Below, in pieces: positions 34,800 to 43,319 of a stretch of DNA of 64,000 nt. Position numbers and translations under genes: made by a program. Position 1 is the first letter of the stretch, and every line of letters begins with the position of its first letter. The notes beneath the pieces are model-generated. The model was not told the DNA's origin. It saw only the letters and a program-made list of their open reading frames with translations, and ran no database searches. Where the stretch lies: positions 1-64,000 of the forward strand of contig CAZWYI010000002.1 in assembly GCA_964638155.1 (NCBI GenBank). The letters run 5' to 3'. Source of the stretch: CAYZTD01 sp964638155. GTDB lineage: Archaea > Thermoplasmatota > E2 > DHVEG-1.

Positions 34800-34876
34800 G
34801 AACTGGTACGAGTAAGACCTGCTGAAAGAATGACGACTCCATAGCGAGTTTAGGACGAGTAAGCAGGAATCGTGCA
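34800..34876 (+). ncRNA. Orphan structured RNA candidate beside DUF3800
   Basis: A GC-richer island in AT-rich DNA. TATATAAA at 34773-34780 would start transcription near 34800. Stems: GTACGA (34806-34811) with TCGTGC (34870-34875), CCTGCT (34818-34823) with AGCAGG (34862-34867), and GACTC with GAGTT (34835-34839/34846-34850), nested and with a 6-nt apical loop. It ends at a T-rich run (34878-34886). The 9-mer ACGAGTAAG occurs twice (34808, 34854). CTGA followed by AATGACGA resembles D'/C' boxes, but terminal C and D boxes are missing. No known RNA family is recognised. Confidence 0.6.
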
Positions 34877-34884
34877 TTATTTTT

Positions 34885-35538
34885 TTACATGAAATATTCT
34901 TTATGTTTTAGTTTTTCTTTTAGTATGTTGAAATATTCAAAGTTATCTTTTTCTAATCCATGTGAATATCTATATTGTATTGCTCCAGCTACAAAATCAG
35001 CTACTTGGATAGCTTGTTTCTTTCTTGAATCAACGTGATAAATATTTATCTGAGGTGAAATGTAAAACATTTTTGAACAAGTATAAATTATGTAGTTTCT
35101 TAGTTCTTCTTGTTTTTCTTGAGCCATACATCTATCTATATAAATATTAATTTTTTTTGTTTTCACTGCAGATAAACATTTCTCTAAAAGTTCTTTTAAT
35201 AGATAATTATTCAAAACATCAGGTTTCTTTTGTAGTTCTTTATTTACTTTTCTTTTGTACATCGTTAGAGAGTGAATTTCTAGTTCTGTATTAACTATCT
35301 TTTTTAAAATTGCTTTTCTAATTGTTTTGTTTGAATTTGAGAATTTTAATTCAGGCTTGTTTTTATGTTTTTTCTTAAGTTTTCTTTGTCTAATCTTTTT
35401 TGGTATTCTTGATATCTTTTTATTTTCTTTATCTGTTTTTACTACAATTGCAGATAATGTAAAATAATGGGAAGGTGGTTTTGTCTTTCTAATGTTGAAT
35501 CCTAGGTCTCCGCTTTCATCGATGTATATGTATAACAT
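34885..35538 (-). CDS. DUF3800 family protein (RNase H-like fold predicted)
   Basis: 217 residues. The N-terminal YIYIDESGDLGF is the DUF3800 hallmark, with Asp residues in an RNase H-like first strand; the central KINIYIDRCMAQ and the C-terminal DSRKKQAIQVADFVAGAIQYRYSHG complete the family pattern (D, QxADFxAG). The middle is Lys-rich. DUF3800 proteins are common in mobile and accessory regions and are suspected nucleases with no settled function. It lies between two RNA candidates and between an intact tRNA and a tRNA fragment. Confidence 0.85.
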   Translation of the reverse strand: MLYIYIDESGDLGFNIRKTKPPSHYFTLSAIVVKTDKENKKISRIPKKIRQRKLKKKHKNKPELKFSNSNKTIRKAILKKIVNTELEIHSLTMYKRKVNKELQKKPDVLNNYLLKELLEKCLSAVKTKKINIYIDRCMAQEKQEELRNYIIYTCSKMFYISPQINIYHVDSRKKQAIQVADFVAGAIQYRYSHGLEKDNFEYFNILKEKLKHKEYFM

Positions 35539-35698
35539 AACTAAATTGTTATGAAGAAATAGTTGTTTTTTATTTTATCGATTTTTTTGTGTAAAATAGT
35601 AGATATTTTTATTTTAAATTGGATTTTGTACCAAAAACAAAGTCAAAAAAGCAGAAAAACAAGCAGTTTACATATATAAAAATGGTACATATAATATT

Positions 35699-35815
35699 GG
35701 ACTCTCCTTAAGATAATTTTTAGTAAGAATTCTTATTTTGAGGGAACTTGAGGCCGTGGTTCTAAATCCTGCCCCTGACACTATCACTTGTTCTTCAGAG
35801 TCGGGTACAGTTTTA
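35699..35815 (+). ncRNA. Second orphan RNA candidate, containing a tRNA-like 3' half
   Basis: TATATAAA at 35673-35680 predicts a start near 35700. The 5' end GACTCT (35700-35705) pairs with AGAGTC (35797-35802); inside is the palindrome AAGAATTCTT; the 3' end runs into T4-A-T6. The tRNA-like segment 35750-35780 is part of it. Geometry (TATA, closing stem, T-run) matches the candidate at 34800, but base pairing here is less extensive. Confidence 0.42.
35750..35780 (+). other. Decayed tRNA 3' half
   Basis: The 31-nt segment starts GAGGCCGTGGTTCTAAATCC and ends TGCCCCTGACA. It matches the 3' end of the tRNA-Met at 34404-34434 at 23 of 31 positions without gaps, including the GACA end. The T stem carries mismatches, and no 5' half is present, so it is a relic and not a functional tRNA. 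Confidence 0.55.
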
Positions 35816-35820
35816 TTTTT

Positions 35821-36240
35821 TTAAAAAAGTCGTTCTTTATTTTTTTTGTTCATAAGCCATAATGCTATAGGCTTTAAATCACCAGGATTAGCCATTTTTG
35901 AACTAGTCCAAACATCTAATTTATTTTTAGATGAATCCTGACAGCATTCCTCACATAAAAAATGACTGTCATGAACTACAAGTCCAGATAGGTTTTCTTC
36001 AAGATCAATTGTTTTTTTGCATACATCACAAATTCTAGTACTAAGATTTACATCCATTTTAGTAGTATTTTCTTGCACACTATTAGTTTTATTTACTACT
36101 TCAAAAATATCATCTTTTGAGATTTCTTCCCAGGTCATCAATTCTGAGTCGATAAGAATACTTTTTTTTGAATCTTTTGTTTCTTCTAATAAATTTTTCA
36201 CATGGTTTGATATTTCATTTATGTCAATATCTTTACCCAT
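35821..36240 (-). CDS. Small zinc-binding protein, unknown function
   Basis: 139 residues. An acidic N-terminal half is followed by a treble-clef-like zinc site, ICDVCKKTIDLEENLSGLVVHDSHFLCEECCQ, with two CxxC pairs plus His residues. The C-terminus contains DVWTSSKMANPGDLKPIALWLMNKK, perhaps a short helical binding segment. No signal or membrane helix. I do not recognise a specific family; zinc-knuckle adaptors of this size occur in many archaea. ATG at 36240. Confidence 0.65.
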   Translation of the reverse strand: MGKDIDINEISNHVKNLLEETKDSKKSILIDSELMTWEEISKDDIFEVVNKTNSVQENTTKMDVNLSTRICDVCKKTIDLEENLSGLVVHDSHFLCEECCQDSSKNKLDVWTSSKMANPGDLKPIALWLMNKKNKERLF

Positions 36241-36390
36241 ATTTTTCTCTCCTCAATTTTATACATTAATTTCTTTTAAAAATAGAAGGGCATTAAAATT
36301 TTTTTAACAATATCTTATGTATTAGCTTTTTAATTATTTCCCATCCATTCCAATTTTATAATAATTAAATAAATTTTAAGCTTATAATAT

Positions 36391-36552
36391 TTACTCTAAT
36401 ATTTCTTTTTTCATTTTTGTTGTATAGATAGTATCAACTTGTTTCCTTAGTATATCGCCAATAAATTTTGATCTATCGCCGATGTCATTTATATTGTCAA
36501 TTCTATCAACAAGTTCACAAGGTAGTTCAATATAAACAGTTTTTTTATTCAT
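36391..36552 (-). CDS. Very short ribbon-helix-helix protein
   Basis: 53 residues: MNKKTVYIELPCELVDRIDN, then INDIGDRSKFIGDILRKQVD and TIYTTKMKKEILE. The strand KTVYIELP followed by two amphipathic helices fits an RHH (CopG/MetJ-type) DNA-binding fold with almost no extra sequence. There is no ribosome binding site, so a leaderless transcript is possible. It directly precedes the prenyltransferase at 36591-37607 in coordinates, but that gene is upstream of it in transcription direction, so co-transcription is possible. Confidence 0.6.
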   Translation of the reverse strand: MNKKTVYIELPCELVDRIDNINDIGDRSKFIGDILRKQVDTIYTTKMKKEILE

Positions 36553-36590
36553 AAGAATATGTAAAAAATAATAGATATATTAACTTTTAG

Positions 36591-37607
36591 TTAAAATATC
36601 TTTAAAAAACCCATAAATTCACTAAAAATAGTTAAAATTGCAAATGCTAATGCAAAAAATATGTATTCAATATACATAACAGACCAGGCGTGTACGTTTT
36701 CAAGGGTTTTACTTTCTTTACTTCTTATCATTAAATAAAAAAGGAACATACTAAAAAAAGAAAAAAATGCTAAGATCCATAAATGTGATTCTAATAATCC
36801 TGCGTAAGTAAAAATTGGTATAAAAACAAATGGAAAAAGCATAAAAGGAAAACATAAAAGCGCGGTTTTTTTAATTCCCATTGTATTAATCAAGGTTTTT
36901 GTACCAGTTGCTTTATCTGCCTCGCTATCAGTTATGTCCTTAGTGGACATTCCACCTATTAAAAATGTAGTTGCGACTGCTCCTATTATTAGTGGTGTTG
37001 CTTGAAACGGATTTCCTCCGTCTGGTATAAAAACACTCCATGCTGCTAATATTCCAAGCATTCCACGGGGTATTGCAATCCATATTTGATTTATAAACAA
37101 ATATTTTTTCATACGTGGTGGAAGAGAGTACATTACGGTAAAAACCATAATTAAAAATACAAAAAAACCAAACCAAGGGTTTATAACAACAGCTCTAAGC
37201 AAAGCAAAAAGATACAATATATATGCTAAGGATTGAGCAGCCTGAGGTTTTATTATGCCTCTAGGAATAGGCCTATACGGTTTTGATATTTTATCAGCAT
37301 CTACATCTGTTGCTTGGTTTAAAGAATTGGATGCTGCGTTAACAATTGCCATAGTTAGGCCTGCTTGGCCTACTGTTATCATCCAATCAGAAGGTATATC
37401 ATTATATGGTGGATTCAGATGATTAAAAACAAGGCTTGCAACCATAATAGACATAGAAACAATAAGTGGTGCAGCAAGAGTAAAGGGTCTGAAAAGATCA
37501 AGTGCGCCTCTAGCTTGTTTTGAAAGAAACTTTGTCCTAGTGTATGGAGCCTTCATTGTCCATTTACCAGGAACAGTGCCATCTTCTTTTGGATTAGGTT
37601 TGTTCAT
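36591..37607 (-). CDS. UbiA-family prenyltransferase 1
   Basis: 338 residues with about eight to nine membrane helices. The two Asp-rich motifs are NQATDVDADKISKPYRPIPRG (NxxxDxxxD) and DITDSEADKATGTKT (DxxxD). A 35-residue soluble N-terminal extension (PNPKEDGTVPGKWTMKAPYTRTKF) precedes the membrane domain. UbiA enzymes transfer a prenyl chain; substrates include lycopene (C50 elongation), menaquinone precursors and geranylgeranylglyceryl phosphate. In this cluster with crtD-like and cruF-like genes, a role in carotenoid or quinone synthesis is likely. It is the last gene of the cluster. Confidence 0.88.
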   Translation of the reverse strand: MNKPNPKEDGTVPGKWTMKAPYTRTKFLSKQARGALDLFRPFTLAAPLIVSMSIMVASLVFNHLNPPYNDIPSDWMITVGQAGLTMAIVNAASNSLNQATDVDADKISKPYRPIPRGIIKPQAAQSLAYILYLFALLRAVVINPWFGFFVFLIMVFTVMYSLPPRMKKYLFINQIWIAIPRGMLGILAAWSVFIPDGGNPFQATPLIIGAVATTFLIGGMSTKDITDSEADKATGTKTLINTMGIKKTALLCFPFMLFPFVFIPIFTYAGLLESHLWILAFFSFFSMFLFYLMIRSKESKTLENVHAWSVMYIEYIFFALAFAILTIFSEFMGFLKIF

Positions 37608-37667
37608 TGTCTGCTTATATCATGGACTACTATTTAATTTTTATTTTTGTTATAAAAAATAATTTTA

Positions 37668-39044
37668 CTATATAATTTCATTACAAAGAATCTTTGCAGA
37701 GTTAATAGCGCAATTAATACCTATTCCTGGTGCTTTTGTGCAATCTCCAACTAAAAAAAGATTTTTAATTGGTGTTTTAATATCTGCTTTTTTGTTATCT
37801 ATAGTTTTTGCTATACCATCAAGATGCCATATCGCTGGATAAAAACACCATTTAAGATCATTTTTATAATTAGGAATAATTCTTTCCAAATTTTTATCTA
37901 GAATTTTTCTAAGTTTTTTTAATATTTTTTTATTCTTTGCCTCTTTTGGATTACAGATAAGATATGATTGAACAATATGATCGTTTTTAGATAATCCTGC
38001 TTTAGGCGAGGCGGTCATAAAATCAATCATTCCAACAGCATCATTACCTTCAATACCAACATTTCTTTCAATAAAAACAAAGGTTTTTCCAATTAGATCA
38101 GACTTTATATCTTTTAAAGAATAATAAGCACATAAACTTCCAGTACCATATGAAGATTTTAAACTATTAACATACTCTTTTGGGAGATGTTTTTTATCTG
38201 CAATATCAAATAGATTTTGAACTAAAACATTAGCAATTACTTTATCACAATAATATTTTTTGTTGTTTGCAATAACACCTATTGCTTCACCATTTTCAAT
38301 GATGATGCGATCGACTGGTTTGTTTAGAAATATTTTTCCTTCGTGATTTTCTATATATTTAACCAGTTTTTTTATGATATATGATAACCCGCCTTTTGGA
38401 TATCTTACTCCTTTCAGACGCATATCTTTTTGCGTCCTAAATACCTCGCCGGTTGAGATAATATCTAAATTGTTTACAGTTGTAAACAATCTCGAATTTA
38501 CTTCTAAAACAATCTTTGTCTTACCCTTAGCATATTTTTTAATAGTCTCCGTTATTGAGGCTTTATCCATTTCTTTCATAGTTTTTTCACTAGCTAAGAG
38601 AACTCTTAAGATATTTGGAATCATTTTTATTTTTTCAAAGTTTGTTACAAAATATCCAAAGTGATCATTTTTTTGTTCATATAATCTTGATTCTAAAATT
38701 TCTATATCTTTAATCGGAATTGATAGAATCTCACTAATCTTATCTAATATCCCTCCTCCTATTACATGGTATCCTAAATCAAGGTTAATTCCATCGAGTT
38801 TTTTTTCTTTGAATATTTTCTCTAAAGGCGGTTCTGAAAAAGGAACATGCATGTTAAAATCTTTTAATATATCAAGATATTTTTTGTAATTTAAAGAGGA
38901 CATATCCATTGAAAGAGCTCTTCCACCGGATAGATTTTTTTTTTCAAATATTTTTACTTTATATCCCTTTCCCGAGAGGATAGCTCCTGAAATTAATCCG
39001 CCAATCCCTGCTCCTATAATGCATATGTTTTTTTTGGTTGCCAT
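37668..39044 (-). CDS. CrtI/CrtD-like carotenoid desaturase (FAD-dependent)
   Basis: 458 residues. N-terminal dinucleotide-binding motif IGAGIGGLISGAILSGKGYKVKIFEKKNLSGGRA, typical of phytoene-desaturase-like oxidoreductases; the mid part has KGVRYPKGGLSYIIKKLVKYIENHEGKIFL and the C-terminus ends with NLFLVGDCTKAPGIGINCAINSAKIL, the FAD-binding tail of the family. In haloarchaeal bacterioruberin synthesis CrtD introduces the 3,4-double bonds. The neighbours (UbiA enzymes and a CruF-like hydratase) suggest that role; phytoene desaturase is an alternative. It begins 6 nt after the stop of UbiA 2. Confidence 0.85.
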   Translation of the reverse strand: MATKKNICIIGAGIGGLISGAILSGKGYKVKIFEKKNLSGGRALSMDMSSLNYKKYLDILKDFNMHVPFSEPPLEKIFKEKKLDGINLDLGYHVIGGGILDKISEILSIPIKDIEILESRLYEQKNDHFGYFVTNFEKIKMIPNILRVLLASEKTMKEMDKASITETIKKYAKGKTKIVLEVNSRLFTTVNNLDIISTGEVFRTQKDMRLKGVRYPKGGLSYIIKKLVKYIENHEGKIFLNKPVDRIIIENGEAIGVIANNKKYYCDKVIANVLVQNLFDIADKKHLPKEYVNSLKSSYGTGSLCAYYSLKDIKSDLIGKTFVFIERNVGIEGNDAVGMIDFMTASPKAGLSKNDHIVQSYLICNPKEAKNKKILKKLRKILDKNLERIIPNYKNDLKWCFYPAIWHLDGIAKTIDNKKADIKTPIKNLFLVGDCTKAPGIGINCAINSAKILCNEII

Positions 39045-39050
39045 AAATTT

Positions 39051-40055
39051 TTACATCCTAGGTTTAAAAATTTTTTCTCCTATTAATGGTGTAAATATAA
39101 TATACCAGATTATTGGTATTATAATTAATAATATTGAATAATAAACACCAATTATTGATATGAGCATAATTGGTACAAGTGAGTATCTCAGAAAGGACTG
39201 GATGCCAATTATTTTCCTAATTTTTGATCTATCAAATTTGCCCATAGTAAGAAATTTAATACTGAGAATTAAAAATAATGCTGTAAGTAATATTAAAACG
39301 ATTATTTGAAATAGATTGTATGTAAATTTAAAGAAAACAAATGGTGTGAATAGTAAAAACGCTGATAAAAATCTAATGCTTAGTCCAAAAATTTTAAAGG
39401 GATTAGGAATAGATAAAGCATTACCTTTAATTTTTACTCCTAAAGACAGTGCAATGTTTTTTACTTCCATCTTATAATCATGATCTGCATCTTTTACCCC
39501 ATTTTGTATGGCATTCATATACAATATATTGTTAAAAGTTAAAACAAAAATGATCCAAGTTATAATATTTGGTTTACCAAAGGACAAAGCTCCAAATAAA
39601 AATATTAACGAGACAGATATGGCAACCAGAAAATCTGAACCAACGATTTTTTTTCCATATATATCATAAATGCTTCCTAGAAAGCCTGCTATTACAATAC
39701 AGCTGATAGCGGTGATTTTATATTTGTCAATAATTTGTCCATACCAAAGTATAGCAATTATGAGAAATGTAAACATTATCAAAAATATTGTTATTGTAAG
39801 AGTGGATTTTTTACTTACTACTCCACTTACAAGTGGTTTTTTTTTCAGATCATCTACTAGTTTATCTAATTCTATGTCTATATAATCATTTAATATAAAA
39901 CCAAAAATACATGAAAATGCTCCTATAAGAAATACCAATGTTAGACTATAAAGGTCATAAACGCCAACAGTTAATGCTCCGATTACAGGTACTATTCCAA
40001 GAGCACCTATACCTGGAATCCTTAATAGTTTTGCATAGGCAGATATCTTTTTCAT
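39051..40055 (-). CDS. UbiA-family prenyltransferase 2
   Basis: 334 residues and about nine membrane helices. Motifs NDYIDIELDKLVDDLKKKPL (NxxxDxxxD) and NGVKDADHDYKMEVKNIALS (second Asp-rich). It differs clearly from UbiA 1 and UbiA 3, so the three are old paralogues and not recent duplicates. It is tightly linked with the desaturase gene (6-nt gap). One of the three is likely the lycopene elongase LyeJ; the other two may prenylate other acceptors, for example archaeol lipids or quinones. Sequence motifs alone do not tell which. Confidence 0.86.
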   Translation of the reverse strand: MKKISAYAKLLRIPGIGALGIVPVIGALTVGVYDLYSLTLVFLIGAFSCIFGFILNDYIDIELDKLVDDLKKKPLVSGVVSKKSTLTITIFLIMFTFLIIAILWYGQIIDKYKITAISCIVIAGFLGSIYDIYGKKIVGSDFLVAISVSLIFLFGALSFGKPNIITWIIFVLTFNNILYMNAIQNGVKDADHDYKMEVKNIALSLGVKIKGNALSIPNPFKIFGLSIRFLSAFLLFTPFVFFKFTYNLFQIIVLILLTALFLILSIKFLTMGKFDRSKIRKIIGIQSFLRYSLVPIMLISIIGVYYSILLIIIPIIWYIIFTPLIGEKIFKPRM

Positions 40056-40108
40056 AAATAATATGAAATTTATTTTTATATTTGAGTCTTTCTAATAATC
40101 TTACGACA

Positions 40109-41038
40109 TCAATAAAAGACTTCTAAGAATATGAATATCTGGAATACTACAATCATCGCTCTTGTTCCAGTTCTTTCGTATCGCTCGAATGCTTTCCATA
40201 TCTTCTTTTCATCATCTGTAAGCACTGCGATATAACTAAGAGCCCAGGTTATAATTAAAGTCAAAGCTAATAATGTTCCACCTATTAAATAGATATTTCC
40301 AAAAACTTGTGGTACTCCAATATTTAGATAGTCGTACCCAGGTAGTATATATAAGGGAATAAAAAGTATGTAAAAGAATAGAGCAATATACATTGCTTTT
40401 TTACGACCATGTTTTACAGGTGTTGTTTTCCAACCCGCTTTTAAATCACCAATATAATCTCCAACACAAACCATAATTTCTCTGCCAACTTCTTGGAAAA
40501 AAATGGCAAAACCTAAAGGTAACATAACTAATAGGTGATTTGGAAATGCAGCTATCGACCCCCAATAGGGTATCGCTCCGACTCCAATTGCTACTGAAAT
40601 ATGTCCAAATATTCCATGCATTTTACCATAATAGTTGTAGTACAGACCAATTAAAACAAGGAATGCAGTTAATGCTGCGCAATTAAAATTTAAAGTTCCT
40701 CTGTCAAAATAATTTACAAATAACGCAAGTAAAATTGATGAAAACATTAAAAATAATCCAAGATAGTTTGCAGTTTTCTTTTTTATATGTCCCGAAGGAA
40801 TTGGTTTATACGGGCGGTTAATTTTATCTGATTCTAAATCAGGTACATCATTATGAATCATAGTTCCAATTGATAAAAATGCTGGAGCAAGGATAATCAA
40901 TATAAATTGATACATAGAAACACTTTCATTTAAAAAAACCCCTGTGTTTAAAGCTCCTACTACTGCCCCAAAACAACAAAGAAAGAGTATTGGGGGTCTG
41001 ATCATCATTCCCCAAGTATATAATTTTTGAGTATTCAT
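40109..41038 (-). CDS. UbiA-family prenyltransferase 3
   Basis: 309 residues from ATG 41038 (an in-frame TTG precedes it). About nine membrane helices. Motifs HNDVPDLESDKINRPYKPIPSGHI (first) and VCVGDYIGDLKAGWKTTPVKHG (second, DYxGDxxxG variant). The RPYKPIPSG wording is close to UbiA 1 (KPYRPIPRG). It lies between UbiA 2 and the CruF-like gene with 53-nt gaps on each side. It belongs to the same proposed carotenoid operon. Confidence 0.86.
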   Translation of the reverse strand: MNTQKLYTWGMMIRPPILFLCCFGAVVGALNTGVFLNESVSMYQFILIILAPAFLSIGTMIHNDVPDLESDKINRPYKPIPSGHIKKKTANYLGLFLMFSSILLALFVNYFDRGTLNFNCAALTAFLVLIGLYYNYYGKMHGIFGHISVAIGVGAIPYWGSIAAFPNHLLVMLPLGFAIFFQEVGREIMVCVGDYIGDLKAGWKTTPVKHGRKKAMYIALFFYILFIPLYILPGYDYLNIGVPQVFGNIYLIGGTLLALTLIITWALSYIAVLTDDEKKIWKAFERYERTGTRAMIVVFQIFIFLEVFY

Positions 41039-41091
41039 CAAGAGGGTATAATTGCAACTTTCCTATATATCCTTAACGTTATCTTATTTTG

Positions 41092-41769
41092 CTAAGAAAT
41101 ACCTAGATTAGTGAAAATTTTGGAAATTAGACCGTGAACAACAAATATTATCATGCCGGTTATTGCAACAGAAGAGATGGAAATTAGAACTTTTCTATTT
41201 TCAGAAAATCTTGATCTTTCTATTAAAACTGTTGCAAATGTCATAAAAAACAATAAGACAAACCATCCAATAAAATTTAAGAGAGGTACTTCGAAAAACT
41301 TAACTCCTTCTAGAGAAGATTTCCAAACCCACCAATTATTATGGTGGGCAATAGGGTCCTCTAACATATCTAAAAAAACACCAAATAGTCCTGCTAAAAT
41401 TGATATTAATAATATTTGAAGATGATTTTTTTTATCATAAATCTGACTAACAGCATGCTTTCCCATATTCATAAATAAAAATAAATTTGCACTCCAGGCC
41501 AAAACAATTGATAAAGGCACACCTCCACCAACGACTGAAACATACAAAAAATATCCGGGGTAATAATATCGTCCGCTTGCCACACCAGCGGATTCTATAA
41601 ATAATGCGGCAAGTATCATAGGAAGAAAGTACATACAGGTTTTTTTCCAGCCATATTTTTTATATGAAAATAGTATAAGCAAAACCCATACAACACAAAT
41701 AGTAAAAACAAATAAATGAAGTAACTGTGTATTTTCTCCAAAATTAGGATTGAAATTGACATAAATCAT
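41092..41769 (-). CDS. CruF-like carotenoid hydratase (bisanhydrobacterioruberin hydratase type)
   Basis: 225 residues, about six to seven membrane helices. Conserved family features: LFIESAGVASGRYYYPGYF, VGGGVPLSIVLAWSANLFLFM, FGVFLDMLEDPIAHHNNWWVWKSS and FEVPLLNFIGWFVLLFF, the pattern of the CruF/DUF422 carotenoid C-1',2' hydratases. In haloarchaea CruF adds the terminal hydroxyls in bacterioruberin. Its ATG overlaps the stop of the preceding small membrane gene (ATGA). Confidence 0.88.
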   Translation of the reverse strand: MIYVNFNPNFGENTQLLHLFVFTICVVWVLLILFSYKKYGWKKTCMYFLPMILAALFIESAGVASGRYYYPGYFLYVSVVGGGVPLSIVLAWSANLFLFMNMGKHAVSQIYDKKNHLQILLISILAGLFGVFLDMLEDPIAHHNNWWVWKSSLEGVKFFEVPLLNFIGWFVLLFFMTFATVLIERSRFSENRKVLISISSVAITGMIIFVVHGLISKIFTNLGIS

Positions 41770-42107
41770 TTATTTTTCTCCTTTGATTTTTCTCTGGTTT
41801 TTCTAATTATTAGCATTGCAAAGATTGGTATTAATGAGAAAATTCCCCCCATCATTGTCCCAGAAATAAAACCAGATGAAAAACCAATTATAAACATCAT
41901 AATGACAATAAAAATGTATAAAATTAGATAGAAGTTGACTTTTTTCCCTAATATTTTAATGAAGTCTTTAGTTAAGTTCTCTCCTTTATATGAATAATCG
42001 TTTCTACCTGTGTAGTATAATATTATTGTAGCAAGAACTCCAATGATTCCTATTGGCAAAAAAAGATAAATATTTTCTATTATAAAATTTACAAAATTGT
42101 TTTCCAT
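41766..42107 (-). CDS. Small three-helix membrane protein
   Basis: 113 residues: helix 1 at about 8-30 (IIENIYLFLPIGIIGVLATIILYYTG), a short loop with YSYKGENLTKDFIKIL, then two further helices (NFYLILYIFIVIMMFIIGFSSGFISGTMMGGIFSLIPIFAMLII). It is the first gene of the carotenoid cluster and overlaps the hydratase by 4 nt. Its function is unknown; it may be a small subunit or assembly partner, as its position suggests. Confidence 0.65.
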   Translation of the reverse strand: MENNFVNFIIENIYLFLPIGIIGVLATIILYYTGRNDYSYKGENLTKDFIKILGKKVNFYLILYIFIVIMMFIIGFSSGFISGTMMGGIFSLIPIFAMLIIRKTREKSKEKNK

Positions 42108-42281
42108 TCTTTCATCATTTTATTAACTAAAAATGATTTAAATAAATTTATGTTTATCAAATATTAATAAAAAATATTAAGGCTAGATGATTATTTTGGG
42201 ATTTTATTGATTAAAAAAGATCTGTTTATTTTAATCCGATATGGATAATATTATATAAAAAAAGAAGATACATGTTAAGAT

Positions 42282-43076
42282 ATGTCAATAGATATAACAA
42301 TAATTATACTGCTAATATTTGCGGGATTTACTAGTGGTCTTTTTATTGGCATCTGTAGTGGCACTGCCGCAGCTATCATGATACCTTTTTTAACTGTTTT
42401 TTTAGGAAATTCTATATTTAAATCAATAGGTACGAGTCTTTCAATTGATAGTCTAGTCGGGCTTACAGCTGGTTTAATGTTTTTCAAAAATAAAAAAGTT
42501 AAATTAAAGTCTACTGCCCCAATAATAATCTCGGCTGTAATTGGCGCAGTAACTGGTAGTTTTTTTACTTCAAAATCATCTGAGACTGGTTTGAATATTT
42601 ATATTGGTGTAGTTTTGTTGATATTTGGTATTAATCTAATGTATAATGGTGTCCAGAAGAATGTTGATTATGTTAAATCAAAATATTCCTTTGATTTTTT
42701 TAAAAAACATAAGATGCTCGTTTTTATTATAGGTGGTTTTCTTATTGGTCTTATGAGTGGATTTACAGGTTTTGGTGGTGCAGCTTTTGTTGCGATTGGC
42801 CTTGTTTTTATCCTTGATTACAATCTTCATTCAGCAATTGGTACTTCTCTATTGATGATGTTTTTCATTGCAGGTGCTGGGGCGATTGTTCATATTGCTC
42901 GCGATGAATTTATTTTAAGTCAGGCTTCATTTGCGATACCTGCTGCTGTTGTTGGAGCAATGTTTGGATCATTATTTGCAAATAAAATAAATGAGGATAT
43001 ACTGGGAAGAATTATTGGTTTTTTAATGTTATTTTTAGGTATAGCGGTCTTTGCGCGAATGTATATTAATATTTAG
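42282..43076 (+). CDS. TauE/SafE-family sulfite or sulfonate exporter
   Basis: 264 residues with about eight membrane helices in two repeated halves, each opening with a glycine-rich motif: AGFTSGLFIGICSGTAAAIMIPFL and GFLIGLMSGFTGFGGAAFVAIGLVF. This GxxxGxxxGxGGG-like pair identifies the TauE/SafE (UPF0721) family. It exports sulfite, sulfoacetate or similar anions in bacteria; the archaeal substrate is unknown. ATG at 42282. Confidence 0.87.
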   Translation: MSIDITIIILLIFAGFTSGLFIGICSGTAAAIMIPFLTVFLGNSIFKSIGTSLSIDSLVGLTAGLMFFKNKKVKLKSTAPIIISAVIGAVTGSFFTSKSSETGLNIYIGVVLLIFGINLMYNGVQKNVDYVKSKYSFDFFKKHKMLVFIIGGFLIGLMSGFTGFGGAAFVAIGLVFILDYNLHSAIGTSLLMMFFIAGAGAIVHIARDEFILSQASFAIPAAVVGAMFGSLFANKINEDILGRIIGFLMLFLGIAVFARMYINI

Positions 43077-43220
43077 ATGTGTTAAAAATATATAGAAAAA
43101 TAAATTAATTAAATATAATTTTAATTTTTCTACAAATAAAATCAAGTTATATCAAGAAATATTAGTATTTGCCGATATTTGTATAATAAGATTTATATAC
43201 TCATATTTAATATATTTATT

Positions 43221-43310
43221 GTGAATGGGGGAGATCTATTCAGAGTTTTTTTTTAATAAAAAATCTCTCCTCACCACCTTCAAATCTTCCCCATTCTCTC
43301 CTCATTCACT
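43221..43310 (+). ncRNA. Orphan RNA candidate with mutually exclusive stems
   Basis: TTTATATA (43192-43199) sits about 25 nt before the G-rich 5' end GTGAATGGGGGAGAT. Three downstream pyrimidine-rich segments can each pair with it: 43264-43274 (TCTCTCCTCAC), 43285-43297 (ATCTTCCCCATTC) and 43295-43309 (TCTCTCCTCATTCAC, 15 bp with two G-T). A T9 run lies in the loop, and TTTTT follows at 43310. It is convergent to the HD gene. The alternative pairings suggest a switch or a processed RNA; there is no coding potential. Confidence 0.5.
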
Positions 43311-43319
43311 TTTTATTAT

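Noticed and set aside
34800..34876. Hammerhead-type or C/D-box RNA
   Set aside because: CTGA and GGACGA fragments are present but not in the CUGANGA/GAAA order of a hammerhead; the terminal C and D boxes needed for a C/D RNA are missing.
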